Positions 11,141-22,541 of a stretch of 64,000 nt of DNA are shown one piece after another. Origin of the DNA: Scleromitrula shiraiana (lineage: Eukaryota; Ascomycota; Leotiomycetes; Helotiales; Sclerotiniaceae). A program made the position numbers and the translations under genes. The DNA lies in NCBI GenBank assembly GCA_028455995.1, contig JABELC010000011.1, positions 1,612,001 through 1,676,000 on the forward strand, written 5' to 3'. The notes under the pieces were generated by a model, which saw only the letters and a list, made by a program, of their open reading frames with translations, was not told where the DNA came from and ran no database searches. Each line of letters starts with the position of its first letter. Within the stretch, counting starts at the first letter, position 1.

Positions 11141-12085
11141 TTACTCCTCTTCATCGTCGCGATCACGCACCCGAGAATTGTAAATAGCTAACCTAGGCAA
11201 CCAAGCAATAGGAGCAATCTCAATTTGTGAATTCAAGAGACGATTCTCCAAATTGATCTCGCCGCCTGAAGTGCTAGGAGCTGGAGGAGAAGATGGAGAA
11301 TAAGGAGGAAGCGAAGATCGAGAATAAGGAGGAGGGGGAGTCCCAAGAGGCATGTAGGATATGGGTTGCTCTCGGTGGGGAGCGGGAGCAGGAGCAGGAG
11401 AATGGGGAGGCCTATAAGGTTGGTAGGATACAGGTTCCCGCGGAGCACCTAGTGGTGGCCCCTCAGTAGGAGCACGCGAAATCAAAACTAAAAGTCCTAG
11501 TCTATATTCCAACACATCCTGGGTGATGGGAGGAGCTGGTGCTCTCAAGTGCTGCGGTTGCGCAAGATGCTGCAATCGCTCTCCCAATCTAAATTGTCGC
11601 TCGATTCCTTGATATTCCGCGCTATTTTGCCATTGCTCAAAGAGCGCGTCATTATATGGAATGCGTCTATTGGGATTTATACGTAGAGGTTGGAGTACCC
11701 CTTCCATGAAAAATGGAGGGGGAGGAAGAGTGACATAGGCCAGAGTAGTTCTAACCAGTGATGATTCTTCTAATCTATGTCTCAATTCAGGATCATTCAA
11801 CATCTCTCGATGATGATTGTCTAGAACTTGACCCATAGATATCGAGATACTTCTAATCACTGATGTCCTTGTAGCAGACAGTTCTGCATAATTTGAATCT
11901 TCCAACTCGTTTCTCAACTCTGGATGATTCAACAGCCGTCGATAATGATAATCTGTGATCTCATCGATGGATGCATTATCGAGATTTTCATCTGCAGGAT
12001 GAAAAGCTTCTAGATCTTCTCTCACATTAGGATGGTTGAGTACCCATCTAATATGTTGGCCTGTGATATCCCATGGGAGATCCAT
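11141..12085 (-). CDS. Hypothetical proline-rich protein with three N-terminal repeats
   Basis: An uninterrupted 314-codon frame beginning MDLPWDITGQ. I do not recognise the family. Three copies of a short unit lie in the first 110 residues: HIRWVLNHPNVREDLE at 11-26, HYRRLLNHPELRNELE at 47-62 and HHREMLNDPELRHRLE at 91-106. They share the pattern H-x-R-x-x-L-N-x-P-x-(L/V)-R-x-x-L-E and are likely amphipathic helices. The middle (about 150-180) is a Gln/Arg-rich helix-prone stretch. Residues about 210-275 are low-complexity, rich in Pro, Ser and Tyr. The end is acidic (RDRDDEEE). There is no signal peptide or transmembrane segment, so it is probably intracellular. Absence of stops over 945 bp, beside decayed loci, argues that it is real. 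The function is unknown. Confidence 0.65.
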   Translation of the reverse strand: MDLPWDITGQHIRWVLNHPNVREDLEAFHPADENLDNASIDEITDYHYRRLLNHPELRNELEDSNYAELSATRTSVIRSISISMGQVLDNHHREMLNDPELRHRLEESSLVRTTLAYVTLPPPPFFMEGVLQPLRINPNRRIPYNDALFEQWQNSAEYQGIERQFRLGERLQHLAQPQHLRAPAPPITQDVLEYRLGLLVLISRAPTEGPPLGAPREPVSYQPYRPPHSPAPAPAPHREQPISYMPLGTPPPPYSRSSLPPYSPSSPPAPSTSGGEINLENRLLNSQIEIAPIAWLPRLAIYNSRVRDRDDEEE

Positions 12086-13088
12086 CTTGTAAGTTTTGTA
12101 AGATCTGGTCTATCTAGCAATAAATAGGAATTGTAAAATCTGGTGATATTGACAATACGCAGGAACTGTAAGATATGTATAGTTAATTTTGCAAAACGAA
12201 TCCGATGATATTTTGAATCATGATTCTATACATTGAAGCACTTAAACCATATACAAAAATAATCATATTTGTTCTACTACTGTTCAATAATATTATGAGT
12301 GATGAGTAGATGTTCATTCTGTAAGTCGAGTAATGTCGGTTGCACTCTAGAATTGGAATCGGAATAGTGTTGATTGTTCATTGTTCATATTTTGCCTGTC
12401 CTGGGAGAACAATGCAATTGTTCAGATCGATACAGCACCTTCTAATCTATGAATGTACCCCTTATCATCACCATCAAATCTTCCAAAAATCATTACTCGT
12501 AACATTTTCGACTGGTTAGACATTTATTTCCTCTAAAATACCTTGAGATACACACAAGGCTCATTTGGGTAAAATTCCTATATTATCAATGACTGTGCTC
12601 TATCGAATTGTTTCCTTGAGCTGGATTTATAAGGACACTTTAGACAACAATCCATCGACATGCACATTCTCTCAATAGTAGATTTCATCCAGCTTTGATT
12701 ATGGATTCTGGAATAAGAATTTACTACCCGTATATTCTGGAGTAAAACTTGTGATCTTCTGATCGTTGCTGGAGATGGAAAACAAAAGTTATATATTAAT
12801 TATTGAAGTTTCAGGAACTAGAACTTATAGAATCACTAATAACAAACTACTATGATATCAACATTTATCTAATAAATGCACTAATTTGATTCTCACGTAC
12901 CTCACAGATACACACTCTCATCCTACATACCCAACGATACCCAATCATATCACCTCCCCAGAACTCTAATCACTGATATAAACAAGCAAATCTGACTTCA
13001 CGGAATAATTTCAATACACATCCTACTTTATCAACTTGACAATCTCATATGTATTCCGACAACCTAAGAAATACCAACCAAACTAACC
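12086..13088. other. Intergenic region, no gene seen
   Basis: It holds the presumed promoter of the minus-strand proline-rich gene at its left end. Otherwise it is AT-leaning sequence with no open frame of note. Gene debris begins at 13089. Confidence 0.4.
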
Positions 13089-13260
13089 CTAATACAACGC
13101 ATCAATCTCCACCCTATACACTCCAACGCCGCAGCCCTCTGAATACTCCCCTTCGCTGATCTCGGAAGCTGTATACCCTTCTCCACCAAAACAACCATCT
13201 CCCTCTCCACTCACAACTTGAGCAAACAGCGAAGTAGATGTGGCGTGGAGGCGCACGACA
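13089..13260 (-). pseudogene. Relic of the C-terminal end of an adenylate-forming enzyme
   Basis: On the minus strand, one frame reads VVLVEKGIQLPRSAKGSIQR at about 13115-13190. A frame shifted by one then reads VYRVEIDALY followed by TAG (13089-13091). Upstream, yet another frame reads ATSTSLFAQVV. The LPR-(S/T)-x-KG-(S/T)-(I/V)-QR stretch followed shortly by an EI(D/E)ALY-type end is what I would expect at the C terminus of AMP-binding (acyl-CoA ligase or NRPS-like) fungal enzymes. The frame changes twice in 150 bp and nothing recognisable lies upstream, so this is a fragment and not a gene. The assignment rests on one motif seen by eye. Confidence 0.4.
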
Positions 13261-13555
13261 AATCGGATCTAGACGAGCCGAGCTCAAAAGTTGATAAGGT
13301 CCAGTTATCCAATGATTGCTATTCTTTGCAACGAAAATGATCCGATTAGCTCACTGTCAACTTGTTGGTTTGATGAAGATAGATAGATGCATTAACTTCT
13401 TTTGAACTCCGGCGATACACAATAGAAACTCCGCCTTCTTCTCCATGCAGTGGAATATCAACTTATTGCTAAAATAAACATTAAATCAATCTCGTTGTCG
13501 TTCAAATTACAGTTTTCCCGTTTCTGATTTATTCACACTCAACACTACATTCAGC

Positions 13556-14330
13556 ATGGAAAAGACCAACAACATCATGACCACACCCTCCCTGAACGAT
13601 GTCCTATTGACGAATATCAAACCCATAAAGAAGGGGGAGTATGAGATTGACCTACCTAGTTCATTCAGTTTCGGTCCCAGCAAGTAATCAATTTTCAGCC
13701 TCACTATTTCTGTCACTCACGGATAGCTTATCACTCTGCGTGAAGGAATTTTTGGCGGATTGGTCATGTCTCTGGTGCAACAAGCAGTGCAAGATTATTT
13801 TGCAGAAACACACAGCGAATATAATCAAACCGATATCTTAAGCATGCAATGGCAATTCTTCCATCTCTTGTTTCCTTCCACAGCGAAGGTTACTATCAAA
13901 GATATTCATCTTCAGAGAAGCTCATCTACCGTCCTAGTTACCGTTAGTCAGAGGGAAAAAGATTGCATGATGGGATTCGTGAAGTAAAGCATACCTACGC
14001 CCCAAAGACCCTTTCCTTCAGCTTATTGACACACTATCTATAGCACCACCAACCTATCACTCTCCCACGGCTCCTCCTTCCCCACAATTGGAAGCTAGCC
14101 CCACATCGCTAGCTACTAGTATTGAGATTAAGAAATCTTTGCCGGCCGAGGGTGTCAAATGGCTCTTCATGCGAGCACGGGCGAAAGAGATTAAGGATGG
14201 GAAAATGAGTATGGATGATGGTGTTTGATGAAGGCCTTGAGTTGGTTGCGTTGAGTCAGCAACTTTGCCCGATTATTGATCGTCAAGAGCCATGGCTGAT
14301 AAACAGGATCGGAAACGGGAACAGAAATTG
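13556..14330 (+). pseudogene. Decayed thioesterase-like (hot-dog fold, 4HBT_3 type) gene
   Basis: It starts at ATG 13556 with a sensible N terminus (about 43 codons) that ends in TAA at 13685. Coding character resumes in another frame at 13745 with GIFGGLVMSLVQQAVQDYF and continues to VLVTVSQREKDCMMGFV. The order of a GG-containing helix and then the KDIHLQRSSSTVLVTVSQ strand pair is typical of fungal thioesterase-like hot-dog proteins. A plausible 60-bp intron (13984-14043) follows, with TTNLSLSHG after it. The frame then shifts near 14085-14100. It continues as EGVKWLFMRARAKEIKDGKM and shifts again at about 14212 before FDEGLELVALSQQL. No ordinary GT-AG pairing joins the first two blocks in frame. 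With at least three frame breaks I call it a pseudogene. Acyl-thioester hydrolysis would have been the role. Confidence 0.65.
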
Positions 14331-14620
14331 TAGGATTGCGGTGGTTTATTTAGATAATTTGTGCTGCTTAGTTGCGTTGAATGAGGTATCTGTTAGCAAG
14401 CAAGCAAGCAAGCATCGAAATATTATTGAAGCTATTTATGTTTGTGTGTTGTAATGTAATGAACGAATGAGGTGTGAGGAAATTTTAGTTTGAAGATTAG
14501 ATGCTCAAATAGGGGTTTGGATATCTTTATTATTTGCCCTCGCATCCCTTTTTTGGGCTATCTTAATGTCTTTTTGAAGATTCATATGGATTTGTTGGTG
14601 TTAATATTTCATTCTCATTC

Positions 14621-15102
14621 CTACTTCATCGTCCATTCATTATTTTACTTATTCTTAACTTTATATACTATTCATAGAATGAATCAGTTTATATAAATCT
14701 TTTGATACTATACAGCTTTTGTTTTATTCTAAATCAGACCAAATAAAATCAAGTAAAATCAAGTATATTCAAATTTATAACCAATCACTTAATCATAACT
14801 TCTTAATTAACTAAAGATTATTTAAATGAACGAATAAATGAATGAATAAGTTTTAATCATTTCTACTTCATCGTCCATTCATTATTCTACTTATTCTTAG
14901 CTTCAAGTTTATATACTATTTATAAAATGAATAAATTTATATAAATCTTTTGATATTATATAATTTTTGTTCTATTTTGAATCAGATCAAATAAAATCAA
15001 GTAAAATCAAGTATATTTAAATTTATAACTAATCACTTAATTATAACTTTTTAATTGACCAAAGATTATTCAAATGAACGAATAAATGAATGAATGAGTT
15101 TT
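14621..15102. repeat. Tandem duplication of about 240 bp, diverged by transitions
   Basis: Copy 1 is 14621-14862 and copy 2 is 14863-15102. Both begin CTACTTCATCGTCCATTC and end near a GAATAAATGAATGAAT stretch. Aligning by eye gives about 22 substitutions, of which about 21 are transitions (C/T or A/G), plus one 6-nt insertion in copy 2 near 14900. Changes run in both directions, so both copies have mutated. The sequence is AT-rich and non-coding. Confidence 0.8.
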
Positions 15103-15268
15103 AGATGTATGTATGCATTTAATCTCTCCAGATTTCCATTTTTTCGTTTCTTTCTCTATTATATCCTTTTATCTATCTACATATCTATTAAAGCCTATCG
15201 AAACACATATGCTTCTTACTTCTGACATGCTAGTAATCTTACATTAGAAGGAAGTTAAAGAATACAAC

Positions 15269-15538
15269 ATGTCATCCTTATCCCTACCCGCATCCTCATT
15301 AGCACAATCTCTTACCTCATCCTCGCCCTTACACATAGATACAAATACAAATACAAATACAAATACGATCCAAATCATAAACCCCACAATCCCATCCCAA
15401 ACCATCACAACCACGAATCCAACACCAAATCCAATATCCTCCTTTACGTATAAACCGTTATATACCAATACAACACATCAAAGAAGAACGAAAAAAGAAA
15501 AGAAAATATCATTACACTACACTCTATCTAAACCATAA
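15269..15538 (+). CDS. Uncertain short Ser/Thr/Asn-rich open reading frame
   Basis: An 89-codon frame starting at an ATG with A at -3. It encodes MSSLSLPASSLAQSL and then a (TN)n tract made by an ACAAAT/ATACAA microsatellite at about 15338-15366, ending KKISLHYTLSKP. No domain, signal peptide or splice partner is evident, and the surrounding 7 kb is microsatellite-rich. It could be a chance frame in low-complexity DNA or a 5' fragment of a spliced gene. Little supports a protein. Confidence 0.2.
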   Translation: MSSLSLPASSLAQSLTSSSPLHIDTNTNTNTNTIQIINPTIPSQTITTTNPTPNPISSFTYKPLYTNTTHQRRTKKEKKISLHYTLSKP

Positions 15539-16226
15539 AAACAACGACAAATCCAATACCCCTGCATCATTCTTCTCTTTCCCATCTTAAATACCAATAT
15601 CACCACTAATACCGCCTCCCCCTTCATCACCATCTTCTACTCACTCACTTTTCTTTTCCATCATTACCTATTTATCAACCAACCAAACCCAAACTCAAAC
15701 TCTTCTCCTCTGCACTAGGTATTTCAACCCTTCTACATTAATCACCTCTCCATAATCTTCCACTCTCATACCCATTACTATACTCTCCACATTCCACACC
15801 TCATCCTCTTGGCCAATTTTGCTTCTTATATCCTCTCCTATTCTTTTTCTAGCCCCAATCCTAATCCTAATACTAATCCCAATTCTAACCCTAACTCAAT
15901 TTCTCTCTTTCAGATTCTTATATTTCCAAAAATATATATATATATAGATTCTCAAACCACACTCCCACAATCCAAACGCCGCGGTTCCGGAGATGAAGAG
16001 GTTGCTAGGAGAGCTAGTTGGCAGGCTGGTTGGTTGGTTGGTTATGATTTTTTATTCTATAGAAGGGTGGGTGTATTGTTATTCTTATTTTACCGTATAT
16101 GGATTGTTTGATGAATTTTTTTTTTTTTTTTTTGGTTTTTCTTCGTTTTAATCGGAATCTGAATCTGAATCTGAATCTTGTAAGTTGACGGTACTCCTCG
16201 GCGGGGATAAACTCTTAATTAACAGT

Positions 16227-16267
16227 GATATGGATATAGATATAGATATAGATATAGATATAGATAT
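16227..16267. repeat. (GATATA)n microsatellite
   Basis: Six-base unit repeated about six times after a variant GATATG copy. Confidence 0.85.
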
Positions 16268-16472
16268 AAAGAAAGACACGAAGAAGGAATTGGCCGTTTG
16301 GGGCGATATGAATGGGTTTTTGATTCTTAATAGCAGATGCGTGGGGGATTTTTATACGCCTATATGTATGTATATATACCTATGGCAATCCTAAGGCTAG
16401 ATGTAGATGGTGAACCTGAATTGAAAGGATTGGGAGGGGGTAGTTTGTGGGTTAGAGAGATGGGGATTGGAA

Positions 16473-16500
16473 TGGGATGGGGATGGGGATGGGGATGGGA
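16473..16500. repeat. (GGGGAT)n G-rich repeat
   Basis: Four to five units of GGGGAT give four runs of four Gs in 28 bp, which fits the sequence rule for a G-quadruplex on the plus strand. Formation is inference. Confidence 0.75.
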
Positions 16501-16590
16501 GAGGGGAGGAAATGGGTTTGTTGGATTGGAGAGGGGGATGGAGAGGGAGATGGGGATGGAGAGGGAGAGGGAGAGGGAGGGAAAGAAAAA

Positions 16591-16674
16591 GGAAAAGAGA
16601 AAGGAAAAGAGAAAGGAAAAGAGAAAGGAAAAGAGAAAGGAAAAGAGAAAGGAAAAGAGAAAGGAAAAGAGATT
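16591..16674. repeat. 12-bp purine minisatellite (GGAAAAGAGAAA)n
   Basis: Seven head-to-tail, almost identical units starting at 16591, 16603, 16615, 16627, 16639, 16651 and 16663. They continue a longer all-purine strand (about 16440-16700). Because 12 is a multiple of three, three overlapping open frames (GKEK, RKEK and similar) arise and should not be taken as genes. All-purine mirror-like tracts can form triplex DNA. Confidence 0.9.
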
Positions 16675-18172
16675 GTATTTTTAGTGTTGGAGAGGAGTGA
16701 GAGTGAGGGGGTTAGTTCGATAGGGATTAGAGGGGTTATATAAGAGAGGGTGGGGGTGGGGGAGTTGAAAATGTTGGGGATGGGGATGTGGAGAGGTGAA
16801 GATGGGGATGTGGAGAGATGGAGGGAGGGAGTACGAGTGAGGTATTGAGTGTGGGGATTTTGGTGGATTGGTTGGAGGTGAGTGGGAAGAGGAAGGAGAT
16901 TGAGGGGAAGAGGGAGATTTTATGATTGTTAAATAAATAAGTGGATGGGTAGATAGATCAATAGGTAGATAGATAGATAGATAGATAAATAGATAAATAG
17001 ATAAATAGACAGACAGATGAATAAATAGATATAACATCATTTTAAACCCTTTTATCAGATTTCCACGCCAGTGAATACATAACCATTAAAAATATCTTAA
17101 CAAAACGAAGTAGCTTTCAAGGTAAAGCAATAAATAGATAAAATCATGAATATAAATAATACATCAAAATCCCAAACCTCAACTTCCAACTTCACAGTCC
17201 GTATATTAAATAACAAACCCAAAAGACTCACCAAAAAAGTATCCCATCCAATTCAATCCAATCCAAAACCCATCATCCCATCTACACCAAACCAAACAAA
17301 CAAGTCAAACAAACAACCAAACAAACAACCAAACCAACCCCCAAACTTCCCCCCAAAAACCAACCATCTCCTCATAAACCTCCACTTCCCCCCCCCAAAA
17401 ATCATTCCGCCTCCAAATTAAATCCCAAAAAACACCTCCTATCCACTTAATTCACGCAGCTACAGGGCCAGTCATAATTTGCGATAAACGCCAGTTGCAT
17501 GGAGATGTGGATTTTCTTTCTATATTGATGGGGGATGCTATGCTATGTTTTGTTGTGTTTTGTGTATGCTTGTACGAGTATTTGTTTTTGTGGGGTGGGG
17601 TGGGGGGTGTTAGTATATTGTGTTATATGGAGATGGGGATGGAGATGGGGATGGAGATGGAGATAGAGAGTGATCGATATTGAATTAAGGATGTTGAGAA
17701 GATTTTTTGAGGGGGGGGGGGGGGGTCATCAATGCGTGGAGATGGAGGATATGATGGAAGGATAGATATAAGAAGGCTGGTAGATAGTGTATTGCATAGT
17801 TAAAACAAAAGGAAGTGGGAAAGAGGGGGCGTTTTATATATAGCAATCTGTATACGAAAGTATCATCTAATTATTTAAGAAGGATATATGGATGGGTATG
17901 ATGAGGAGATTTTAGAATGTGGAATATATGTATGATGGATGGATAGATGGATAGATGGATAGATGGATAGATAGATAGATAAGATATGTATGTGTTTTTA
18001 CTTGATAGATACAGTAGAATGGAATGGAATGGAATCTGGTATGATTGATCGATGGTAGTATTTGAGTAATCAAGCTCTGAGTGTAAGTGTAAGTGTAAGT
18101 GTTGGGAGTACAGTCGGTATCTAGGCTTCTTGCATTGATTGAGCATTAGATTGAGATTGATAAGATAAATAT

Positions 18173-18225
18173 CTCCATCTTCATCTCCATCTTCATCTCC
18201 ATCTTCATCTTCATCTCCATTTCTA
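18173..18225. repeat. (CATCTC/CATCTT)n microsatellite
   Basis: Alternating ATCTCC and ATCTTC six-base units, about eight copies. Confidence 0.8.
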
Positions 18226-19925
18226 TCGACGTCAACTCCAACCTAGTCCATCCAAAAAGACTATATCCATCCATCCATCCATCCATATCAAACCATACCC
18301 AACCCATCAATTAAAAATCCGACATCCTAGTATCTAACACCATAAATTGTGTAGTTGAAATAAACGTATTAGTTCCACACATATTACACCACACCGCACC
18401 GCACCATACCACCTAGATAAATCCAAAAGGTAGGTAAGGTAAAATAAGGTAAGGTAAGGTAAGGTAAGTTGAGCAGAAGATCCTTGACCACGTGAATACT
18501 ACATACACGATGCTAAATAACTGGATACCAAGCTATGACCTCGCGGATTCAAATTTAAATTTAAATTCAAAAAAATAATAATAAAAAAGAAATAAAAAAC
18601 AATAATAAAAATACCCTTTTTATGAAATCAACAAGTTAACAAATCACTCACCCGTGGATAGTTCATGAATAGCTCCAAAGCTCCAAATCTTCAAAGCATC
18701 AAATCTTCAAAGCATCAAAGTCAGTGAAGTTATTTTTTCATTGATATTAGCGGTACCTTATCATCCGCGATCTAAGTCAACATCGGCTCGGTAATTAAAT
18801 TAAATTAAATAAATTAAATTAAATAAATCCAAAACTATACTGTACTGTACTAACTGTACTAACTATACTAACTATACTAACTATACTGTACCTGCGTGTC
18901 TGTCTGTACTAATAAATGGATGGATGGATGGATGGATGGAAATGATGGATGATATGATATGATATGATATGATATTGTTGAGCATTGTTGAGCATTGATA
19001 TGTATTGTATTGCTGTGCTTGGACTTGTATTGCTTGTATTGCTTGTACTATGTACTATATACTGTATATAAATTTCCATCAACCAGTATTCGACACCATA
19101 TAATTAATATATTGTTGAAATATCAAGGAATCTTTGAAGATACTCTTGGATACTTGATATACTTTACATATTTCGAAGAACAGATCCATCCATCCATCCA
19201 CATCCAAAATAATCATACTATATAACTCCGAAACCCATGCCCTTCTTACATTACATTACATTACATTACATTACACTACAACTCAGTATCTCTCTCTCCC
19301 TCTCTCGACAGACAAACAAACCCAAAATCGATTCCGTCCCAACCTCTCTATATCCATATCCATCCATATCCATCCACCATTCAGCTCAACAAGGAAAAAC
19401 ACAATTAGCTTAACTTATCTTAGCTTAACTTAGATTAGATTAGCTTAACTTAGGTTATATTAGCTTAGTTGTACAAAACAAAACAGAGCAAAACAGAGCA
19501 CAAAGCAATCTTTGGATTCCCCCCCCCCCACCCCCCCGGGGGAATTTTTATCATGGTTTATTTCGGGGATGGAATAGCTAGGAGAGAGGGGATTTCCGTG
19601 TTCTGTGTTTTGTATTTTGTTGATGTATTTTGTTGATGCATATTTGATTTAATAGTATGGGGGTTAGTTGGTTGGATATGGAAGAATTATAGAATTATAG
19701 AATTGTAGAAAGTTAAAAAGAGAAGAGTTTTCAAGGGTCTTTTTTTTTTTGGGAGTGGCTGGGAAGGGAAAAGAAGGCAGGGAAACGCAGGGAAACGGAA
19801 TGCAGGGAATGGAATGGAAAGGAAAGAAACTGGTTTGTAGATCTTTTTTTGATGGGTTGGGTGATGATCGGTGACTGGGGATTTTTGATGGGATGGGATG
19901 GGATGGAATGGGTAGGTAGGGATAT

Positions 19926-19945
19926 GGGGGGGGGGGGGGGGGGGG
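19926..19945. repeat. G20 homopolymer
   Basis: Twenty consecutive Gs, followed by CATAG. Such a length is prone to replication slippage and to sequencing or assembly error, so the exact count is uncertain. Confidence 0.85.
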
Positions 19946-20324
19946 CATAGACGTCATTTTACTGATTGTATTGTATTGTATTGTACTGTACGATACTGTA
20001 CTGAGCCAGTAATTTTTTTTTTTTTGACTTGTTTCTTGATTTATTACTACTTAGATGTTTTGGATACTTGTTTGTTTGTTTGTTTGTTTGTTTGTTTGAG
20101 TCGATGTTATTATGGAGATTGATGGTTATGAGGAAGAAGAGAAGAGAAGAGAAGAGAAGAAGAGTAATAATAATAATAATAATAAACTTTTAAGTATAGA
20201 GTATACAGTGTCATGTTTTCCACTTTTTTTTCCATTCATTCATTGATTCATTCATTCATTGCCAACGAAGCGTGGGGATTTTAGAAGAAAAAACTTGCTT
20301 CTAGTAATCGATCTGGAAATGATT

Positions 20325-20378
20325 GAATAGGTAATAGGTAATAGGTAATAGGTAATAGGTAATAGGTAATAGGTAATA
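20325..20378. repeat. 7-bp minisatellite (TAATAGG)n
   Basis: About seven and a half perfect heptamer units. Resemblance to a telomeric unit is superficial; the ascomycete telomere unit is TTAGGG. Confidence 0.85.
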
Positions 20379-21999
20379 ATGATGAGTATCGATCGATATT
20401 GAAATCATGGACCTGGTATTAGGTTAGGCGGTATGGTGTGGACAATGTACATAGTGACTATCAAATGAAATCAAATCAATGAAATCAAATCAAATAAATG
20501 ATTTCAATGTATATACGTACAACTTCCAAACGCAGCGTAACATTATTTACAAGAGAATAAAATAAAACAAATGAAGGGCGTGTACTATTTACCTTCATTA
20601 AGCATATAGGAAATATATCTTATATCCTATCCATGTACGGAAAATGAGGGGTTCATGTCGTTTGCAGTAGATATTGTATTCATTCAAATGCTTTCTTTGT
20701 ACATCTCATCAGCCACAGTCACCATACCAGCCACTACATGTTAATTATTAACTGAGTAGATAGATAGATAGATAGAAATACTTCGATTTCTGTACCATGT
20801 CTAGGGTTATCATCGATTCTATCCTATCCTATCCTATCCTATCTATCTTTCATCGGCGTGGCATATTCATCCATCCATGGTATGATGATAGCGGGCCGTT
20901 GATTAATTGGATTGATTGGGTATTATGTACTATATGGTATAGTATAGTAAAGTAAAGTAGGGAAATATCCACATATGAAGTAAAGGTGCATCGCATATGA
21001 GAATACCAAGGTAGCTAGCTGAATGCCATCTCGTCAACCGGTGCTATTCGGTGTTCGGTGAAGATACTTCTCATACGCAGTTGCAGTACATGTACATGTA
21101 TCATCAAGGTATGAGGTAATCATGCCACGCTGGTCCCCTCACTTTGCTCAAAAGCTTGGAATTGTATTGTATGGAATTGTATGGTATGGTATTGGTATTG
21201 GTGTTGGTATTGGTGCTGTATCTATCTATCTTAGCTGTATTTGGAAGGTGTGGTTCTGTGGTTCAAAACTTGGTTGTTGGTTATGGGGTACGTATCTAGT
21301 ACAGCATAGCACGGTACAGCGGAGCACAGCATAGCATAGCATAGAGAGAAATTATACTCTTATGGGAATTATTGTGTGGAGAAAGAAATACTTGTTTATA
21401 TATATTCTTTTATATTCTAGAAGAGGGAATTAAGATTGATGATGATGATGATATTGATTTCGATGTTGATGTTGATTTTGAGTAACTTACTCATCATTTA
21501 TTCATATATGGTAAAAAAGAGGGGGGAGCTTTGAGATGTCCTAAGGAAATGAGTTGATCGATCGATAGGATCACCATATTAAAGAGAGGAGAGGAGAATA
21601 GTATAGTATAGTATAATATAGTATAGTATAGTATAGTATGCTCAGAAAAGAATGATAAGAATCTTTAACACTCTCATTGTAATTACCGGTAAGATCTCGA
21701 ACATCTTTACTATACCAAATGTATACAACACATTGGGCATATAATTTCATCTAGTAATATTATTTTTTCACCTACTGTAGATAAAAAGTCCAAGCTACAA
21801 TACTTATTATTCAAACTATTCAAGCTATACAAGCTATCCAAGCTATCTAAGCTATTTACCAAATTAAGTTGAAGTGATTCAAGCTCTTAAGTGGCTAATT
21901 TTTTAATAGTGCAGTATGCCCAGCTTTGTATGGATGATTGATTGATTGTATTGATGTGTACCTGACTTAAACTGGATTAAGATTTTCAATCGTCACATC

Positions 22000-22541
22000 T
22001 TTCCTCTTTCCTCTTCCCTCTTTCCTTCACCTTCACCTTCACATCCATATTTCCCCTCCACCTTAATTACTAAAAAAATCAAGCTTCAACTCTATTATCA
22101 TCCGATCTAGAATAGGTTCAATTAATTTTCACTACCGGTATTATTATACTTTTCACTCAACTACCTCATATCGTACCTTCCCTTTTGATTTTTGATTTTT
22201 TTTTATTATAATAAGGTTTCCCACTTCCTTTCTTCTTTTTTTTTTACTTTACTTTCCTATCAATCAAATAAATAAATACCTTAGGTAAATAATAAACAAA
22301 GAGTAAATTGATTACTTCACCTTTACATCATAGCAACCATCATCCATCTTCTATCAGATCATCTTCTTCCTCTTCTTCTTCTTCTCCTCCTCCTCCTCCT
22401 TCAAATATATAACAACCTTCAAAATCTACATATCAACAACTTCAAATCTTCTCAACAAAATCAATTGAATCTCAATCCCTTTTTAGGAAATATATTCTAC
22501 CCTTTTTTAAAAAAATAAATCAAATTATATCATCCTTCAAA
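22000..22541 (+). promoter_or_regulatory. Pyrimidine-rich promoter/5' leader of the CFEM gene
   Basis: Long C/T runs (about 22000-22060, 22160-22260 and a CTTCTT/CCTCCT tract at 22370-22400) precede a CAA-rich leader and the start context TTCAAAATGAAG. CT-rich tracts just upstream of the start are typical of strongly expressed genes in filamentous ascomycetes. The transcription start is not determinable here. Confidence 0.5.

Larger units (their letters stand above)
15539..22541. other. Seven-kilobase gene desert dense in microsatellites
   Basis: No credible coding region. Open frames here translate repeats such as (GKEK)n or (DI)n. Besides the tracts listed separately, it holds (TAGA)n at 16960-17020, GGGGAT/GGAGAT repeats at 17625-17665, G15 at 17711-17725, (GGTAA)n at 18425-18475, (TGGA)n at 18915-18940, (TTACA)n at 19245-19275, a C9-A-C7 tract at 19519-19538, (TTTG)n at 20068-20098, (TATCC)n at 20818-20842 and (AGTAT)n at 21600-21640. 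Pyrimidine-rich sequence leads into the CFEM gene at the right end. Long upstream regions of this kind may carry distal regulatory elements or non-coding RNAs, but nothing specific is visible. Confidence 0.6.

Noticed and set aside
15850..15900. Telomere-like CCTAA/CCCTAA stretch
   Set aside because: Units are degenerate, with only one or two exact CCCTAA. It is better explained as one more pyrimidine-rich microsatellite.
16337..16743. Overlapping frames encoding (GKEK)n and (RKEK)n proteins
   Set aside because: They are readings of the 12-bp minisatellite in three frames.
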